Positions 8,135 to 17,496 of a DNA stretch of 64,000 nucleotides are shown piece after piece. The notes beneath the pieces were generated by a model. It saw only the letters and a program-made list of their open reading frames with translations, did not search any database and was not told the origin of the DNA. Position 1 is the first letter of the stretch. Every line of letters begins with the position of its first letter. Origin of the DNA: Crocinitomicaceae bacterium (GTDB taxonomy: Bacteria > Bacteroidota > Bacteroidia > Flavobacteriales_D > Crocinitomicaceae). The position numbers were made by a program, and so were the translations under genes. The stretch lies in the NCBI GenBank assembly GCA_016709005.1, contig JADJEU010000020.1:372001-436000 (forward strand), written 5' to 3'.

Positions 8135-9496
8135 TTATTCGTGTGTTACGGGAAGTGAAATAATAAATTCTGTTCCCTTACCCAGGGAGCTTTTTACAGA
8201 AACAGTTCCGCCCAGCTCTTCCACAATTGTTTTTACATAATATAAACCCAAACCAAATCCTTTTACATCGTGCAAATTACCTGTCGGAACCCGATAGAAT
8301 TTGTCAAAGATGTATTTGATATTATCTCTTGAAATTCCGAGTCCGTTATCCTTTACTGAAATGAGAATTCGGTTCTTAAGGTTGCGCGTGGCAACTTTGA
8401 TTTGAGGAACTTTATCACAATACTTGACCGCATTATCAAGCAGGTTATTGATTACGTTGGTTACATGTACCAAATCCGCCTTCACCAAATGATCCTGCGC
8501 CTGAAGGTCCAATGTAATATCACCGCCAAGTTCTTCCAATTGATTGAATTGAAAATTATCTTTTGCCTCTTCAATAATTTCATGTACACAAAAAGTTTCA
8601 AGTTTGAGTTTAATCTCATCTTTATCCAGTTTGGCAATATTCAATACACGTTCTACTTGCTGCTCCAGCCTTTTATTCTCCTTGTAAATTATACCGGCAT
8701 AGCGTTGCAGTTTTTCAGATTCATCTTTTGCCTGATCCAAATTCAAGAGTGTCTCACTGCTAATTCTAATGGTGGCAATAGGAGTTTTCAACTCGTGCGT
8801 CATGTTGTTGATGAAATCATTTTTTATTTCTGAAAGTTTTTTCTGTTTTAAAATCACACTCACAGCAAACGCAAAAAAGACAAGCACAAACAAAATAATT
8901 GCAAAAAGATAATACCACGGTGTTACTGCATTTGGAAAATCAGTGATGGTTACATTTTTGATCTCCGGAAAATAAACTGTAAAATAATGTGCATCGCTAT
9001 TCAATTTCATCTGCAGCGCTGGATTCAACTTAGCCTTATCCTTCTTTGGATCTGGAATAAAAGTTGAGTCATCCACAAAACGAATGTAATTTCCATAAAT
9101 AATACTGTCGCGATAACAGTCATAAATACCATACTGAAAATCTTGCTCAATATTTTGCTGATAAAATTCGCGCTTTAAAACAGTTTCCAATAAATATGGA
9201 ATGATCGTATCCTGAATATCTACCGTAAAATAATTTGATGTAAGCTGGCGCACGTTTCCATACAGATCGCCAGGTTGATTTTGCAGCCGTTTAATTTCTG
9301 CCGCAGCATTTTTCAACGCAACGGTTACATTGTCATTAAATAATTTTGTACTAATACTGTCTTGCTGACTTTGAATCGTAATATTCTTTGCCTGAAAATC
9401 GATGTTCTTTTTGATCCAGAATAATTGAATAGCAAGAATAGAGAGGATTGAAATCACTCCCAGAATAATTACCATTCGAATGCTGCGGTTACTCAT
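8135..9496 (-). CDS. Sensor histidine kinase (RprX-like)
   Basis: A 453-residue membrane kinase. A first transmembrane segment is at about residues 8-28, a periplasmic sensor region runs to about 190, and a second transmembrane segment (WYYLFAIILFVLVFFAFAVS) follows. There is no HAMP domain. The dimerisation box is FINNMTHELKTPIATI with the phospho-acceptor His. The ATP lid region shows NLLDNAVKYC (N box), KDNGLGIS (G1) and GFGLGLYYVK (G2). Partner regulator follows directly. It is clearly paralogous to the kinase at 17493-19112, sharing the same architecture and box sequences. Confidence 0.93.
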   Translation of the reverse strand: MSNRSIRMVIILGVISILSILAIQLFWIKKNIDFQAKNITIQSQQDSISTKLFNDNVTVALKNAAAEIKRLQNQPGDLYGNVRQLTSNYFTVDIQDTIIPYLLETVLKREFYQQNIEQDFQYGIYDCYRDSIIYGNYIRFVDDSTFIPDPKKDKAKLNPALQMKLNSDAHYFTVYFPEIKNVTITDFPNAVTPWYYLFAIILFVLVFFAFAVSVILKQKKLSEIKNDFINNMTHELKTPIATIRISSETLLNLDQAKDESEKLQRYAGIIYKENKRLEQQVERVLNIAKLDKDEIKLKLETFCVHEIIEEAKDNFQFNQLEELGGDITLDLQAQDHLVKADLVHVTNVINNLLDNAVKYCDKVPQIKVATRNLKNRILISVKDNGLGISRDNIKYIFDKFYRVPTGNLHDVKGFGLGLYYVKTIVEELGGTVSVKSSLGKGTEFIISLPVTHE

Positions 9497-9754
9497 TGTG
9501 ACTCTAAAGTTAGCTGAAAATCAAATTAGGATGACGCCCAGCTGGTGTTAAAAGGTTGTTAAAGTAGCGATTGATCAGATGCTGTGCTGCTTTGGAGTGA
9601 TATGAGCAGCCATTTCAGCGCTTTCTCAGCCAAAACGTGAATTAAAATAATAAAGTGGATTCCTAGTTTCTTTCGGTGCATCTTTGTACTTCCTGACCAT
9701 TCAATACAATAGACTGAAAACAAGTTATTGAATTTCAATTGGGCAATCAAAACT

Positions 9755-10408
9755 ATGTGTTTCTCAGCCAATGCCAGCTTTGCCGCTGGAATCGCGCTCA
9801 CGGTAATAGGAATTGCAACAGTCAGAAAAGCGAAACAGCCCAATCAAATTGCTTTTGCAAGTATTCCAATCATTTTTGCGGTGCAACAATTTTCAGAAGG
9901 AATTCTCTGGCTTGCACTCACGCATCCTGAGTATCGTTTTTTAAAAGAAGAAGCGACCTATACCTTTCTGTTTTTTGCACAGGTGATCTGGCCCATTTGG
10001 GTTCCGTGGTCGATTATGATTCTGGAAAAAAAAGAAGAACGAAAGCGCATTCAAAAAATCATGCTTACCATCAGTTTAACAGTAACAATCTATCTTCTTT
10101 TCTGTCTTTTCATATTTGATGTGGATGCACGAATTGGCTCCAATCACATTCATTATGCCTTAGACTATCCGGCAAGTATTGGAAAATTTGGCGCGATGCT
10201 ATACATTTTCGTCACCATTTCTCCGCCCTATTTTTCAAGAGTGAAAGGCATGTGGATTCTTGCTACGATCATTTTGATTTCATACATCGTCACCTTCATT
10301 TTCTACAGAGATTATTTGCTTTCTGTCTGGTGCTTTTTCTCTGCGCTGATTAGTGTGGTGATTTATTATATCATTTCGAAAATTCCTAAAAAAGAAGTTT
10401 TAAAGTAA
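9755..10408 (+). CDS. DUF6629 family membrane protein
   Basis: A 217-residue polytopic membrane protein. The N-terminus MCFSANASFAAGIALTVIG is the family signature, followed by IPIIFAVQQFSEGILWL and later segments FFAQVIWPIWVPWSIMI and ALISVVIYYIISKI. Six or seven hydrophobic helices are visible. The function of DUF6629 is unknown. The ATG at 9755 is chosen because it starts exactly at the conserved MCFSA; nine more codons are open upstream. It is flanked by a minus-strand kinase gene and repeat DNA, so it is probably monocistronic. Confidence 0.85.
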   Translation: MCFSANASFAAGIALTVIGIATVRKAKQPNQIAFASIPIIFAVQQFSEGILWLALTHPEYRFLKEEATYTFLFFAQVIWPIWVPWSIMILEKKEERKRIQKIMLTISLTVTIYLLFCLFIFDVDARIGSNHIHYALDYPASIGKFGAMLYIFVTISPPYFSRVKGMWILATIILISYIVTFIFYRDYLLSVWCFFSALISVVIYYIISKIPKKEVLK

Positions 10409-10835
10409 TTACTCTTTTGGAGGCTCTTTGCTCTAATCTTGAGTAATTTTTATTCAAAATGCTCGAGTGGAACGTCATACTGAACTTGATTCAGCATCTG
10501 CCGGAACGCACTGCAAAGCCGTTCAACGGGGAAACATTTGACTATTCTAAATAATCTCAGAAGCACAATTTCATTTCACCATTCTCACTTTTTTGTCTTG
10601 AAACAAAAAAGTAAGCAAAAAAATTCAAGGCTACAAAACGCTCCGGCAAACATTCTCTCAATTGCAAAGTTCGGCTGGGTGATCTCCGTTTACGATTTGC
10701 ATTAATTAATTAGAGTTATCAGCGGAGCTTCCCAGTCTCACTAAGCAATTGCTTCGAATCTTCTTGTCACGTTTTGATGCCGATTAAATTTCACTGATGA
10801 AAATCGGAAATCGGAATAAAACGACCTATTCCACT
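10409..10835. repeat. Gene-free stretch holding two repeat-like elements
   Basis: About 430 bases without a credible gene. Near 10469 lies AACGTCATACTGAACTTGAT, the second copy of the GTCATnCTGAACTTG family. From about 10592 runs TGTCTTGAAACAAAAAAGTA and AATTCAAGGCTACAAAACGC, a word type I associate with dispersed elements in this phylum. Short ORFs here are chance. Confidence 0.55.
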
Positions 10836-13022
10836 TTAAAAATAATATCTCCAAACACCTCGTCCAAGCATACCAACTGTCAGCGTTTTTGTTTCTTCGT
10901 GATAATGCAATCCATACATTTTGCAATGCGGAAGACCGTATCCAACCTGAATCCAATCAGCCTTTCCTTTTAACGTTTTTTCGTTGCCGTAATAAACGCC
11001 TGAACGGGTTGCAAAAAACAGTTCCTTCTTATCCGATGAAATAAATTCAAGATTAAATCTTCCACTAATTCCGTATGGCAGATTGCGAGAAATATCCATC
11101 GATCGTTTGAGTGCTTTCGTTCTTTTGTTGTACTTCACCGAATAAATTAAACTGGTAGTCCATTCAGCATTGGAACGAACATCACGCGCACCAACATAGG
11201 AAATGTAAATCTGATCCGGATTGGTTGGATCGCCTTCAATGTCACCCATCCAGCTGCTTATTGGAATTTCCAGTTCGTACCACGATTCCAGAATCTGTTG
11301 GGCAGAATCACGCGCAATTTCTGTTTTGAAAAGGCGGTGACGTGTAATGGATTTTCCTTCTTCATCTTTATCAAAATGTAAAATATAAGCATAGAGATGA
11401 TCCGGAAAAAACGGGGTGTTAAACAAGCCATAAACCTTGTATGAACCCAATTGGTGAGTGGTCCCAAAATCAGAAATAATTTCTGCGCTTTTTGTCAAAC
11501 TTGCGTCAGAGGTCCTGACAATATCATAACAACCTTTTGATGGCTCCTCTTTTCTGGCAAAATTGAAATACAAAATAGATGAGTTCTCAGGATGCAATAC
11601 AGCAGACAACTCCCAGCCCGATGTATTGATTTGATTATTGGCATGAACATTTATAAAATTTTTCGCCGTGTCGTTTGAGTAATACATTCCGCCGCCAGTG
11701 AATTGTGTGGATGTATAAACAATAGCTGCATTGGTTGGATCGATTAATGGAGTAAGTGCATCTCCCCCATCCACGGTGCGCCAGGTGTAATTTCCATTTT
11801 TATCAAAATCTGCAAGTACAGATGAGCCGTCGTGAAAAGTGCCTATCACAATTTCATTTGGATCAGTTTCAGAGACAGCCATACCCATCACTTCTGCTAC
11901 ACCGAGACCACTGCTTTTATTGACCCACGTTTTTCCCTGATCCGGTGAAATATAAACTCCACCGTGACAAGCCATATAAATCTTATTGCTGTCAACCGGA
12001 TCAAATGCAACAAACTCAACATCCACATGATAACCACTTCCCAATTTTTTTTCACGCAGATTGCTGTAATTCCAGCGCTTTAGCGTAGTAGCATTTCCTA
12101 TAATGAATTCATCCTCATTGTGCGGGTTAACAGCAAAGGTATGTCCGCTTCCAAAATTTACCGTAACGCTTGAAAGTAATTTTGTAGCTTCTCCAGTTTC
12201 AGGATTCATTTCCCAAAGCTCATCGTTCAATTTTGAGTAATCAATCAGCACCAATAATTTTTCACCGCGCGGCTCAATCGTGATTGTGCGTTTGTCATCC
12301 GCCAAATCTGCAATAGCTTGATTTGGTTGCGCTGTCATTTTTGTAAAATCAAACTGCATCAGATTCCATTTTCCGTGCTGAAAAACTGAAACAAAAGCTT
12401 TGTCATTTATAAAATCCATGTCGTAAATCATTCCATCAAAAGCGGAAACTTTTTTCCAGACAACAGATTCGCTCAAACAATTTTCAGTATAAAAAAGTCC
12501 TGCATCTGATAGCACAAAAAGTACTTCTGGTTTACCAGGTAAAAATCTGAACCCGTAAATCGCAACATCTTCATTATTGAAAAGAGATCCACCGCTTGCA
12601 ACCCTTTCCCACGTTGTTCCACTATTCATACTTCGCATGATTCCGCCCCATACACCTGCTTTGCCGGGCTTACCATTGTTATCGGCATGATTCGAAAAAG
12701 CAAACCATATTTTTTCATTTTCAGGATAAAAATCAGCCCAGCCACAACCAGAATAATCCCAAGCATCTGAACCGCTGTTCATCCAATTTTCACCACCGTC
12801 TTCAGAAAAAAACAAGCCACCCGAAATTGAACCTGCCAAAAGAAACTTTGGATTTTTTTGATAGACCCGTATAAACTCAATTGGACCAACTCCAGAAGCA
12901 GAAATTTTTGACGGTGAATCTGGTTTATCATAAGGCCCCACAAATTGCCAGGCATTTGAAATATTGTACTCTTGCGCAACAGCACTTGTTACCAGACAAA
13001 ACCAAATCAGAATTACACGCAT
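10836..13022 (-). CDS. Exported BNR/sortilin-like beta-propeller protein
   Basis: A 728-residue secreted protein with signal peptide MRVILIWFCLVTSAVAQ. The body is built of BNR/VPS10-type blades, recognisable by repeats of the S-x-D-x-G-x-x-W type: FFSEDGGENWMNSG, MRSMNSGTTWERV, YISPDQGKTWVNKSSGLG. The final blades give RSGVYYGN and MLGRGVWRYYF. Such proteins bind or process glycans or act as structural propellers; no sialidase catalytic set is evident. There is no T9SS sorting domain at the C-terminus, so it is likely periplasmic or surface-associated by another route. A minus-strand T9SS protein gene lies directly upstream. Confidence 0.82.
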   Translation of the reverse strand: MRVILIWFCLVTSAVAQEYNISNAWQFVGPYDKPDSPSKISASGVGPIEFIRVYQKNPKFLLAGSISGGLFFSEDGGENWMNSGSDAWDYSGCGWADFYPENEKIWFAFSNHADNNGKPGKAGVWGGIMRSMNSGTTWERVASGGSLFNNEDVAIYGFRFLPGKPEVLFVLSDAGLFYTENCLSESVVWKKVSAFDGMIYDMDFINDKAFVSVFQHGKWNLMQFDFTKMTAQPNQAIADLADDKRTITIEPRGEKLLVLIDYSKLNDELWEMNPETGEATKLLSSVTVNFGSGHTFAVNPHNEDEFIIGNATTLKRWNYSNLREKKLGSGYHVDVEFVAFDPVDSNKIYMACHGGVYISPDQGKTWVNKSSGLGVAEVMGMAVSETDPNEIVIGTFHDGSSVLADFDKNGNYTWRTVDGGDALTPLIDPTNAAIVYTSTQFTGGGMYYSNDTAKNFINVHANNQINTSGWELSAVLHPENSSILYFNFARKEEPSKGCYDIVRTSDASLTKSAEIISDFGTTHQLGSYKVYGLFNTPFFPDHLYAYILHFDKDEEGKSITRHRLFKTEIARDSAQQILESWYELEIPISSWMGDIEGDPTNPDQIYISYVGARDVRSNAEWTTSLIYSVKYNKRTKALKRSMDISRNLPYGISGRFNLEFISSDKKELFFATRSGVYYGNEKTLKGKADWIQVGYGLPHCKMYGLHYHEETKTLTVGMLGRGVWRYYF

Positions 13023-13096
13023 AGCAACAAAATTAGGATGGAATCAAATTTAAGAAAATGTACGCAGCAATCTACCCCGTCAAAAATCGGGCTACA

Positions 13097-13130
13097 AGAA
13101 AACGCCTGAGTTAAACCCAGGCGTTTTGTT
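13097..13130 (-). terminator. Rho-independent terminator of the lectin/SprB-repeat gene
   Basis: AAAACGCCTG (13099-13108) pairs with CAGGCGTTTT (13118-13127) around a 9-base loop, about 20 bases below the stop codon at 13149; on the minus strand it is followed by a T-rich tract. Confidence 0.8.
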
Positions 13131-13148
13131 CTACTAAAAGACTTTCTT

Positions 13149-15002
13149 TTACTGAATAACCAGTCGTTGGAAATAAGACTGATTGTCTTTAATCACTTCT
13201 ACCATATAGACTCCGCTCTCGGCAGTCAGATTAATGTTTGTATCGTCTGTAGCATTCTGAGTAAATACAATTCTTCCCGCTGCATCGTGAATGATGATTT
13301 GATAATCACCCATCAGCTGAATCTGGAATTGACCGTTAGTTGGATTTGGATAAATCACAAATTCAGATCCAGTTGGTTCCGTCAATCCTACGCTTCCTTT
13401 AATGTTGAACGTTGTGTCTTTTGTACAACCGTTAGCATCTGTAACTGTAATCGTATAAAGACCACCTGCAACACCGCTGATATCTTCTGTGGTTGCTGAA
13501 TTACTCCAAACTGTACTTGCATAAGGAGTTGTTCCACCAACCACTGTTGCATCTACCGCGCCACTTCCCGTTCCGTTGTCAGTCGTTACAACTCCGGTTA
13601 TAATAATTTCAGATGGTTGCGAAAGAATATAAGTATCTGTTGCAATACAGCCATTTGCATCCGTAGCTGTAACTGAATAAGTTCCTGCAGAAAGGCCGGT
13701 AGCTGTTTCTGTGGTTTGAGCCAGGGCATCATCCCAGAGATAAGTTGCTGTTCCGGTTCCGCCTGTCGCAAGAGCCGCCGCTTCTCCATCTGAATCACCA
13801 AAACAAAGTAAATCGGATCCATGTATGTCCACAACTAATTGAGCCGGTTCATTAATAGTGACTGTACCTGTACCCACACATCCTAAATTATCTGTGACAG
13901 TAACGTTGTAAGTCGCAGCATTTAAATTTGTACTGGTTTGAGTTGTTTGTGCCAATCCATCATCCCACAAATAATCAAAAGGAGCGGTTCCATTAGAAGA
14001 TGTCGCAACTGCTTGACCGTCTCCATCTCCAAAACAAGTAATATCCGTTCCAACAACATTCACCACCAAATCAGGCAATACTGTTATATTCAAGGTTGAG
14101 TTATCCGTGCAACCAGAAGCATCCGTCATAATAAGTTCAACAGTATAGGTTCCCGGAGTATTAAAACTATGCGTAGGGTTTTCATTAAAGTCGATAGCTG
14201 AACCATCGCCAAAATCCCAGGCATACTCAGTAAAAATATTCAAATCACTGGTTGAATTATCTGTGAACGAAACAGGCAAATCTGAACAAACAGAAGTTAG
14301 ATCAGCTGTGAAGGCTGCGTTGCGATACATACATACGCGTTGTTCATTGGTGGAACCACCGGTTGCTGCTGTAAAACCAAAATGCACTACCGGGTTGCCC
14401 GTAAAAATAGTATTCGTGATATCAATCGTGTGCGCAAAAATAAAAGCACCATCTATAGTAACGGTAAGTAAAGTCAAAGTTGGACTCCAGATTACGCGAA
14501 ACTCATGATACAATCCATCTTCAATATTTGGAATTGCAACAGGTGCTAAAATGTTATGATTATTGCTTCCATTTGAATTAATAGCAATATGGTCTGAAGC
14601 AATATCAGTAGCAACAGAAGGTGCATTGTCGTATGTGTCTATTTCAATTCCAAGTGACTTAGCTGAAATAGCCGGTGTGCCGGCAGGGAGCGCATATCCA
14701 AGAGAGTTTGCATATCCACCGATACCCGTAGCATTTTGCTGCAGGACAAAAACCATTCCGTCACCCGCATAAAATTCATCTGCAGGGTTACCTGCATAAA
14801 TATTGAACGTCATGTCAAACGGCGCAGTCAGGTTGATTGTTCCCGGACTCCAGATTGCTCCTCTATCCGGCGGTGTTGTGGTAGTTAAACGATAACAATT
14901 ACAATCACCCGACACAAGCATAGTGGCACTGGAGTTCATAGTCATTTGTCCAAAACTGAAGGCTGAGAAACCAAGAGAAAAGGCAAGTAATGATTTTTTC
15001 AT
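13149..15002 (-). CDS. T9SS-secreted protein with L-type lectin, PKD and SprB-like repeats
   Basis: A surface or secreted protein of about 617 residues. Signal peptide is MKKSLLAFSLGFSAFSFGQ. Residues about 25-235 resemble an L-type (legume-like) lectin domain: DGMVFVLQQ, SLGIEIDTYDN, DHIAINSNGS and HFGFTAATGG. A PKD domain follows (YAWDFGDGS, PTHSFNTPGTYTVEL). Then come three SprB-type repeats with the words CFGDGDGQA, YLWDDGLAQTT and YNVTVTDNLGCVGTGT. The end (FVIYPNPTNGQFQIQ to FQRLVIQ) is a type A T9SS sorting domain. It may bind polysaccharide on the cell surface. The ATG at 15002 starts the signal peptide; an upstream ATG at 15017 is possible. Its terminator is at 13097-13130. Confidence 0.88.
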   Translation of the reverse strand: MKKSLLAFSLGFSAFSFGQMTMNSSATMLVSGDCNCYRLTTTTPPDRGAIWSPGTINLTAPFDMTFNIYAGNPADEFYAGDGMVFVLQQNATGIGGYANSLGYALPAGTPAISAKSLGIEIDTYDNAPSVATDIASDHIAINSNGSNNHNILAPVAIPNIEDGLYHEFRVIWSPTLTLLTVTIDGAFIFAHTIDITNTIFTGNPVVHFGFTAATGGSTNEQRVCMYRNAAFTADLTSVCSDLPVSFTDNSTSDLNIFTEYAWDFGDGSAIDFNENPTHSFNTPGTYTVELIMTDASGCTDNSTLNITVLPDLVVNVVGTDITCFGDGDGQAVATSSNGTAPFDYLWDDGLAQTTQTSTNLNAATYNVTVTDNLGCVGTGTVTINEPAQLVVDIHGSDLLCFGDSDGEAAALATGGTGTATYLWDDALAQTTETATGLSAGTYSVTATDANGCIATDTYILSQPSEIIITGVVTTDNGTGSGAVDATVVGGTTPYASTVWSNSATTEDISGVAGGLYTITVTDANGCTKDTTFNIKGSVGLTEPTGSEFVIYPNPTNGQFQIQLMGDYQIIIHDAAGRIVFTQNATDDTNINLTAESGVYMVEVIKDNQSYFQRLVIQ

Positions 15003-15068
15003 AATCAATAAATTCATGGATACATTAAGTATTACGGCTAAAATTAAGAAAAAGTTGGTAAGAAGCGC

Positions 15069-16190
15069 TTAGCGTGAATCACGCAAAAAGTCAAAGTAGT
15101 TCTTCAAAACACCGGAATTGTTCTGGCTAAACGTTTTAACCTCCAAGAGTACGGGGCGTTTTGATTCCATCAAAAAGAGCTGGTTCAACTGACTTTCCAA
15201 TTCGATTTCATTCTCTGCCAAAAGATGTGTCACGTGAAAAGCTTCACAGAGTTTGGAAATTTCTGCCTGGTACGGTGAGTAAAAATAATCTTTCTGCTTG
15301 ACGCTGTTTGAACCTTCCAGAATCTGAAAAATTCCACCACCTCCATTATTGATTACAATGATTTTCAAATTTTCATGGAGATAATTATTCCACAAAGCAT
15401 TTGAATCGTAAAAAAAAGAAACGTCGCCAGAAATAACCACATTCAATTTATCGCGAGTAACGGCTGCAAATCCAGCCGCTGTGCTGGTTGATCCATCAAT
15501 ACCACTCACACCACGGTTGGAATAATATTTTGTTGACTGAACCGGATTGAAAAGCTGACAATATCGAACCACGGATGAATTGCCCATATGCAAATTTGCA
15601 TCTGCAGGAACAGAATCTAAAATCAATTCAAAAGCCTTCAGGTCTGACCAATGTAGTTTTTCTAAAAACTGCTGATGAAATTCTTGGGCAATAAAATCTT
15701 TTTGTTTCCACTTAGCTCCAAAATTACTTTCCGGTGTATGTTCTAAACGCGCAACAAAATCGAAGAAGTCTGAAGCCGCACAAGAAAATGATTTAGTGAG
15801 ACTTTGAAAAGTATCTTCTTCAAATAAATAATTTCCAACACGCCAATTATCTTTTGGTTTGTGTTTTCTGAAATACGCTTTTATTTTTTTAGAGATGACC
15901 GCCCCACCCAGGGTGATTAATAAATCTGGTGCAAAAGATTCCAATTCATCTTCACTGATAACAGCAAGTGTGCGATCAATGCAATGAACCAGTTTTTGAA
16001 AATGCTGAAGATTGGAGGTGTTCTCAACCAAAATCGCAACATCAGCCTGACCAATCAAGGGAATCAAACTAAGCTGCAGTTTTATGTCTGACTCATGCTG
16101 CCCAATCAGTATTAATTTTTTGTTTGATTTTTTCCAAATCTCATGAATCTGCTTTTGATCATCTGATGAAAGAATGGAGCGCTTGATCAT
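15069..16190 (-). CDS. menD: MenD, C-terminal fragment (frameshifted gene)
   Basis: The middle and ThDP-binding domains of 2-succinyl-5-enolpyruvyl-6-hydroxy-3-cyclohexene-1-carboxylate synthase, the first committed step of menaquinone synthesis. The segment KKLILIGQ starts the central domain. The cofactor-binding part has SNRGVSGIDGSTSTAAGFA and GDVSFFYDSNALWNN...NNGGGGIF. It overlaps the N-terminal fragment by 32 bases in another frame. Removing one T from the TTT (minus strand) inside the overlap fuses both into about 560 residues, the usual MenD size. The local start codon is probably not used naturally. I treat both fragments as one gene split by a single-base indel. Confidence 0.85.
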   Translation of the reverse strand: MIKRSILSSDDQKQIHEIWKKSNKKLILIGQHESDIKLQLSLIPLIGQADVAILVENTSNLQHFQKLVHCIDRTLAVISEDELESFAPDLLITLGGAVISKKIKAYFRKHKPKDNWRVGNYLFEEDTFQSLTKSFSCAASDFFDFVARLEHTPESNFGAKWKQKDFIAQEFHQQFLEKLHWSDLKAFELILDSVPADANLHMGNSSVVRYCQLFNPVQSTKYYSNRGVSGIDGSTSTAAGFAAVTRDKLNVVISGDVSFFYDSNALWNNYLHENLKIIVINNGGGGIFQILEGSNSVKQKDYFYSPYQAEISKLCEAFHVTHLLAENEIELESQLNQLFLMESKRPVLLEVKTFSQNNSGVLKNYFDFLRDSR

Positions 16191-16758
16191 TTAATTTTTT
16201 TACCGGAACGGATTCAAGCTCTGCAATTCCATAAAGCGGTTCACTCAAAGGTATGTTTAAATGTACCGGGGCTTTGGGAATCTGGGTCAAAGACAACAAA
16301 GCCTGATTTGCAATTTCATCTGATTTTTTAAGATCTGTTTCTATTGAAAAATCTGGAAGTTCAAATGAGTTTTTTACAAAATTCTGAAAGACATTTTTTT
16401 GACGGATGGTTTGTCCATCGCCTTGATCAATGAGTGCAACGGGACGATCTGCAGTCAAAATAAAAAGAGGAACATTTCTATAGTAAGCCTCCGCAACCGC
16501 TGGCGAATAATTCAAAGGGGCACTACCAGAAGTACATGCAATTGCGACAGGTTCATTCAAAGCGTCAGCAATTCCTAATGCAAAAAATGCCGCACTGCGT
16601 TCATCGTGAATCAACCATGTTTTAATTTGAGAATGCTCATCAAAAGCTATTATCAATGGTGCATTGCGTGAACCCGGTGAAAGTACAACATGACGAATAC
16701 CGTGCTGCGAACAAAGTTCAACAAGGTGAGCAATATGCGTGATGTTAGTGGTTTGCAT
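16159..16758 (-). CDS. menD: MenD, N-terminal fragment (frameshifted gene)
   Basis: The N-terminal pyrimidine-binding domain of MenD (199 residues). It shows VVLSPGSRNAPL for substrate contact, and IHDERSAAFFALGIA, whose Glu (E53) is the catalytic Glu that activates ThDP. IACTSGSAPLNY, ILTADRP and GDGQTIRQ are also typical. The frame ends at 16159, where the C-terminal fragment is already open in another frame. ThDP enzymes need both domains, so this piece alone could not be active. A TACTTTTG box lies only 8 bases above the ATG. Confidence 0.87.
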   Translation of the reverse strand: MQTTNITHIAHLVELCSQHGIRHVVLSPGSRNAPLIIAFDEHSQIKTWLIHDERSAAFFALGIADALNEPVAIACTSGSAPLNYSPAVAEAYYRNVPLFILTADRPVALIDQGDGQTIRQKNVFQNFVKNSFELPDFSIETDLKKSDEIANQALLSLTQIPKAPVHLNIPLSEPLYGIAELESVPVKKLNDQALHSFIR

Positions 16759-16765
16759 GCAGGCA

Positions 16766-16773
16766 CAAAAGTA
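16766..16773 (-). promoter_or_regulatory. TAnnTTTG box directly upstream of menD
   Basis: TACTTTTG on the minus strand, 8 bases above the menD ATG. If used, the mRNA would be almost leaderless. No TTG is seen at the expected upstream spacing, so this is a weak call. Confidence 0.35.
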
Positions 16774-16806
16774 CAGTTAATGCCTGAATAAGATTCCGGC
16801 CCGAAC

Positions 16807-17496
16807 TTATTTTTTAATCAGCAAACGAAAGCCTTTTCCATGCACGTTCATGATCTCAACCTGATCTGACGCACTCAAATATTTGCGAAGTTTGGTGATG
16901 TACACATCCATACTTCTGCCGTTGAAATAATTGTCATCACCCCAAACGTGTTTTAAAGCGTCATTGCGGTCCAGAATTTCATCCTGATTTTTAATGAGCA
17001 GATAAAACAGTTCATTCTCTTTTGTAGTGAGCTTATTTTTCTGTCCGTTGATGTCTATCGTCTGTGAAAGATAATCATATGAAATATCACCGATGGTAAA
17101 TGTAGTTTCCTTTTTACCTTCTTTATAAGTGCGTTTCAAAATGGCATTGATGCGCGCCAATAATTCTTCCATGGCAAATGGTTTGGTCAGATAATCATCT
17201 CCACCAGCATCAAAGCCGGCTAACTTATCTTCTTTCATCGACTTCGCCGTCAGAAAAAGAATTGGAATTTCTGTATCTGTTTTTCGAATTTCTTTTGCAA
17301 CTGAAAAACCATCGCGCACAGGCATCATGACATCCAGAATAATGAAATCAAACAACTGCTCTTTAAATCGCTTGAGTGCAATTTCACCATCTACGCAAAG
17401 TGTTACATCGAAAGATTTTGCTTTCAGATAATTTGCCAAAACAGTTCCTAAACTGGTATCGTCTTCGGCTAATAGAATTTTTACTTTTTCGCTCAT
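16807..17496 (-). CDS. OmpR/PhoB-family response regulator (second pair)
   Basis: A 229-residue regulator with receiver (1-120) and winged-helix (about 130-229) domains. The phospho-acceptor Asp is in FIILDVMMPVRDG; FLTAKS and YLTKPFA supply the Thr and Lys. The DNA-binding part has LTTKENELFYLL and GRSMDVYITKLRKYL. Its ATG overlaps the stop of the kinase gene in an ATGA arrangement, so both are translated together. It is closely similar to the regulator at 7433-8128, especially in the final recognition segment, suggesting a duplicated system. menD follows 48 bases downstream. Confidence 0.93.
   Translation of the reverse strand: MSEKVKILLAEDDTSLGTVLANYLKAKSFDVTLCVDGEIALKRFKEQLFDFIILDVMMPVRDGFSVAKEIRKTDTEIPILFLTAKSMKEDKLAGFDAGGDDYLTKPFAMEELLARINAILKRTYKEGKKETTFTIGDISYDYLSQTIDINGQKNKLTTKENELFYLLIKNQDEILDRNDALKHVWGDDNYFNGRSMDVYITKLRKYLSASDQVEIMNVHGKGFRLLIKK

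Noticed and set aside
8402..8833. 143-codon plus-strand ORF
   Set aside because: It is antisense to the conserved kinase core and shows no domain.
9559..9843. 94-codon minus-strand ORF with a hydrophobic start
   Set aside because: Half of it is antisense to the DUF6629 gene's conserved N-terminus; no homology seen.
16807..17496. Possible restriction of menD expression by read-through from the second kinase/regulator pair
   Set aside because: The 48-base gap contains a TAnnTTTG box close to menD and no terminator, so neither co-transcription nor independence can be decided.
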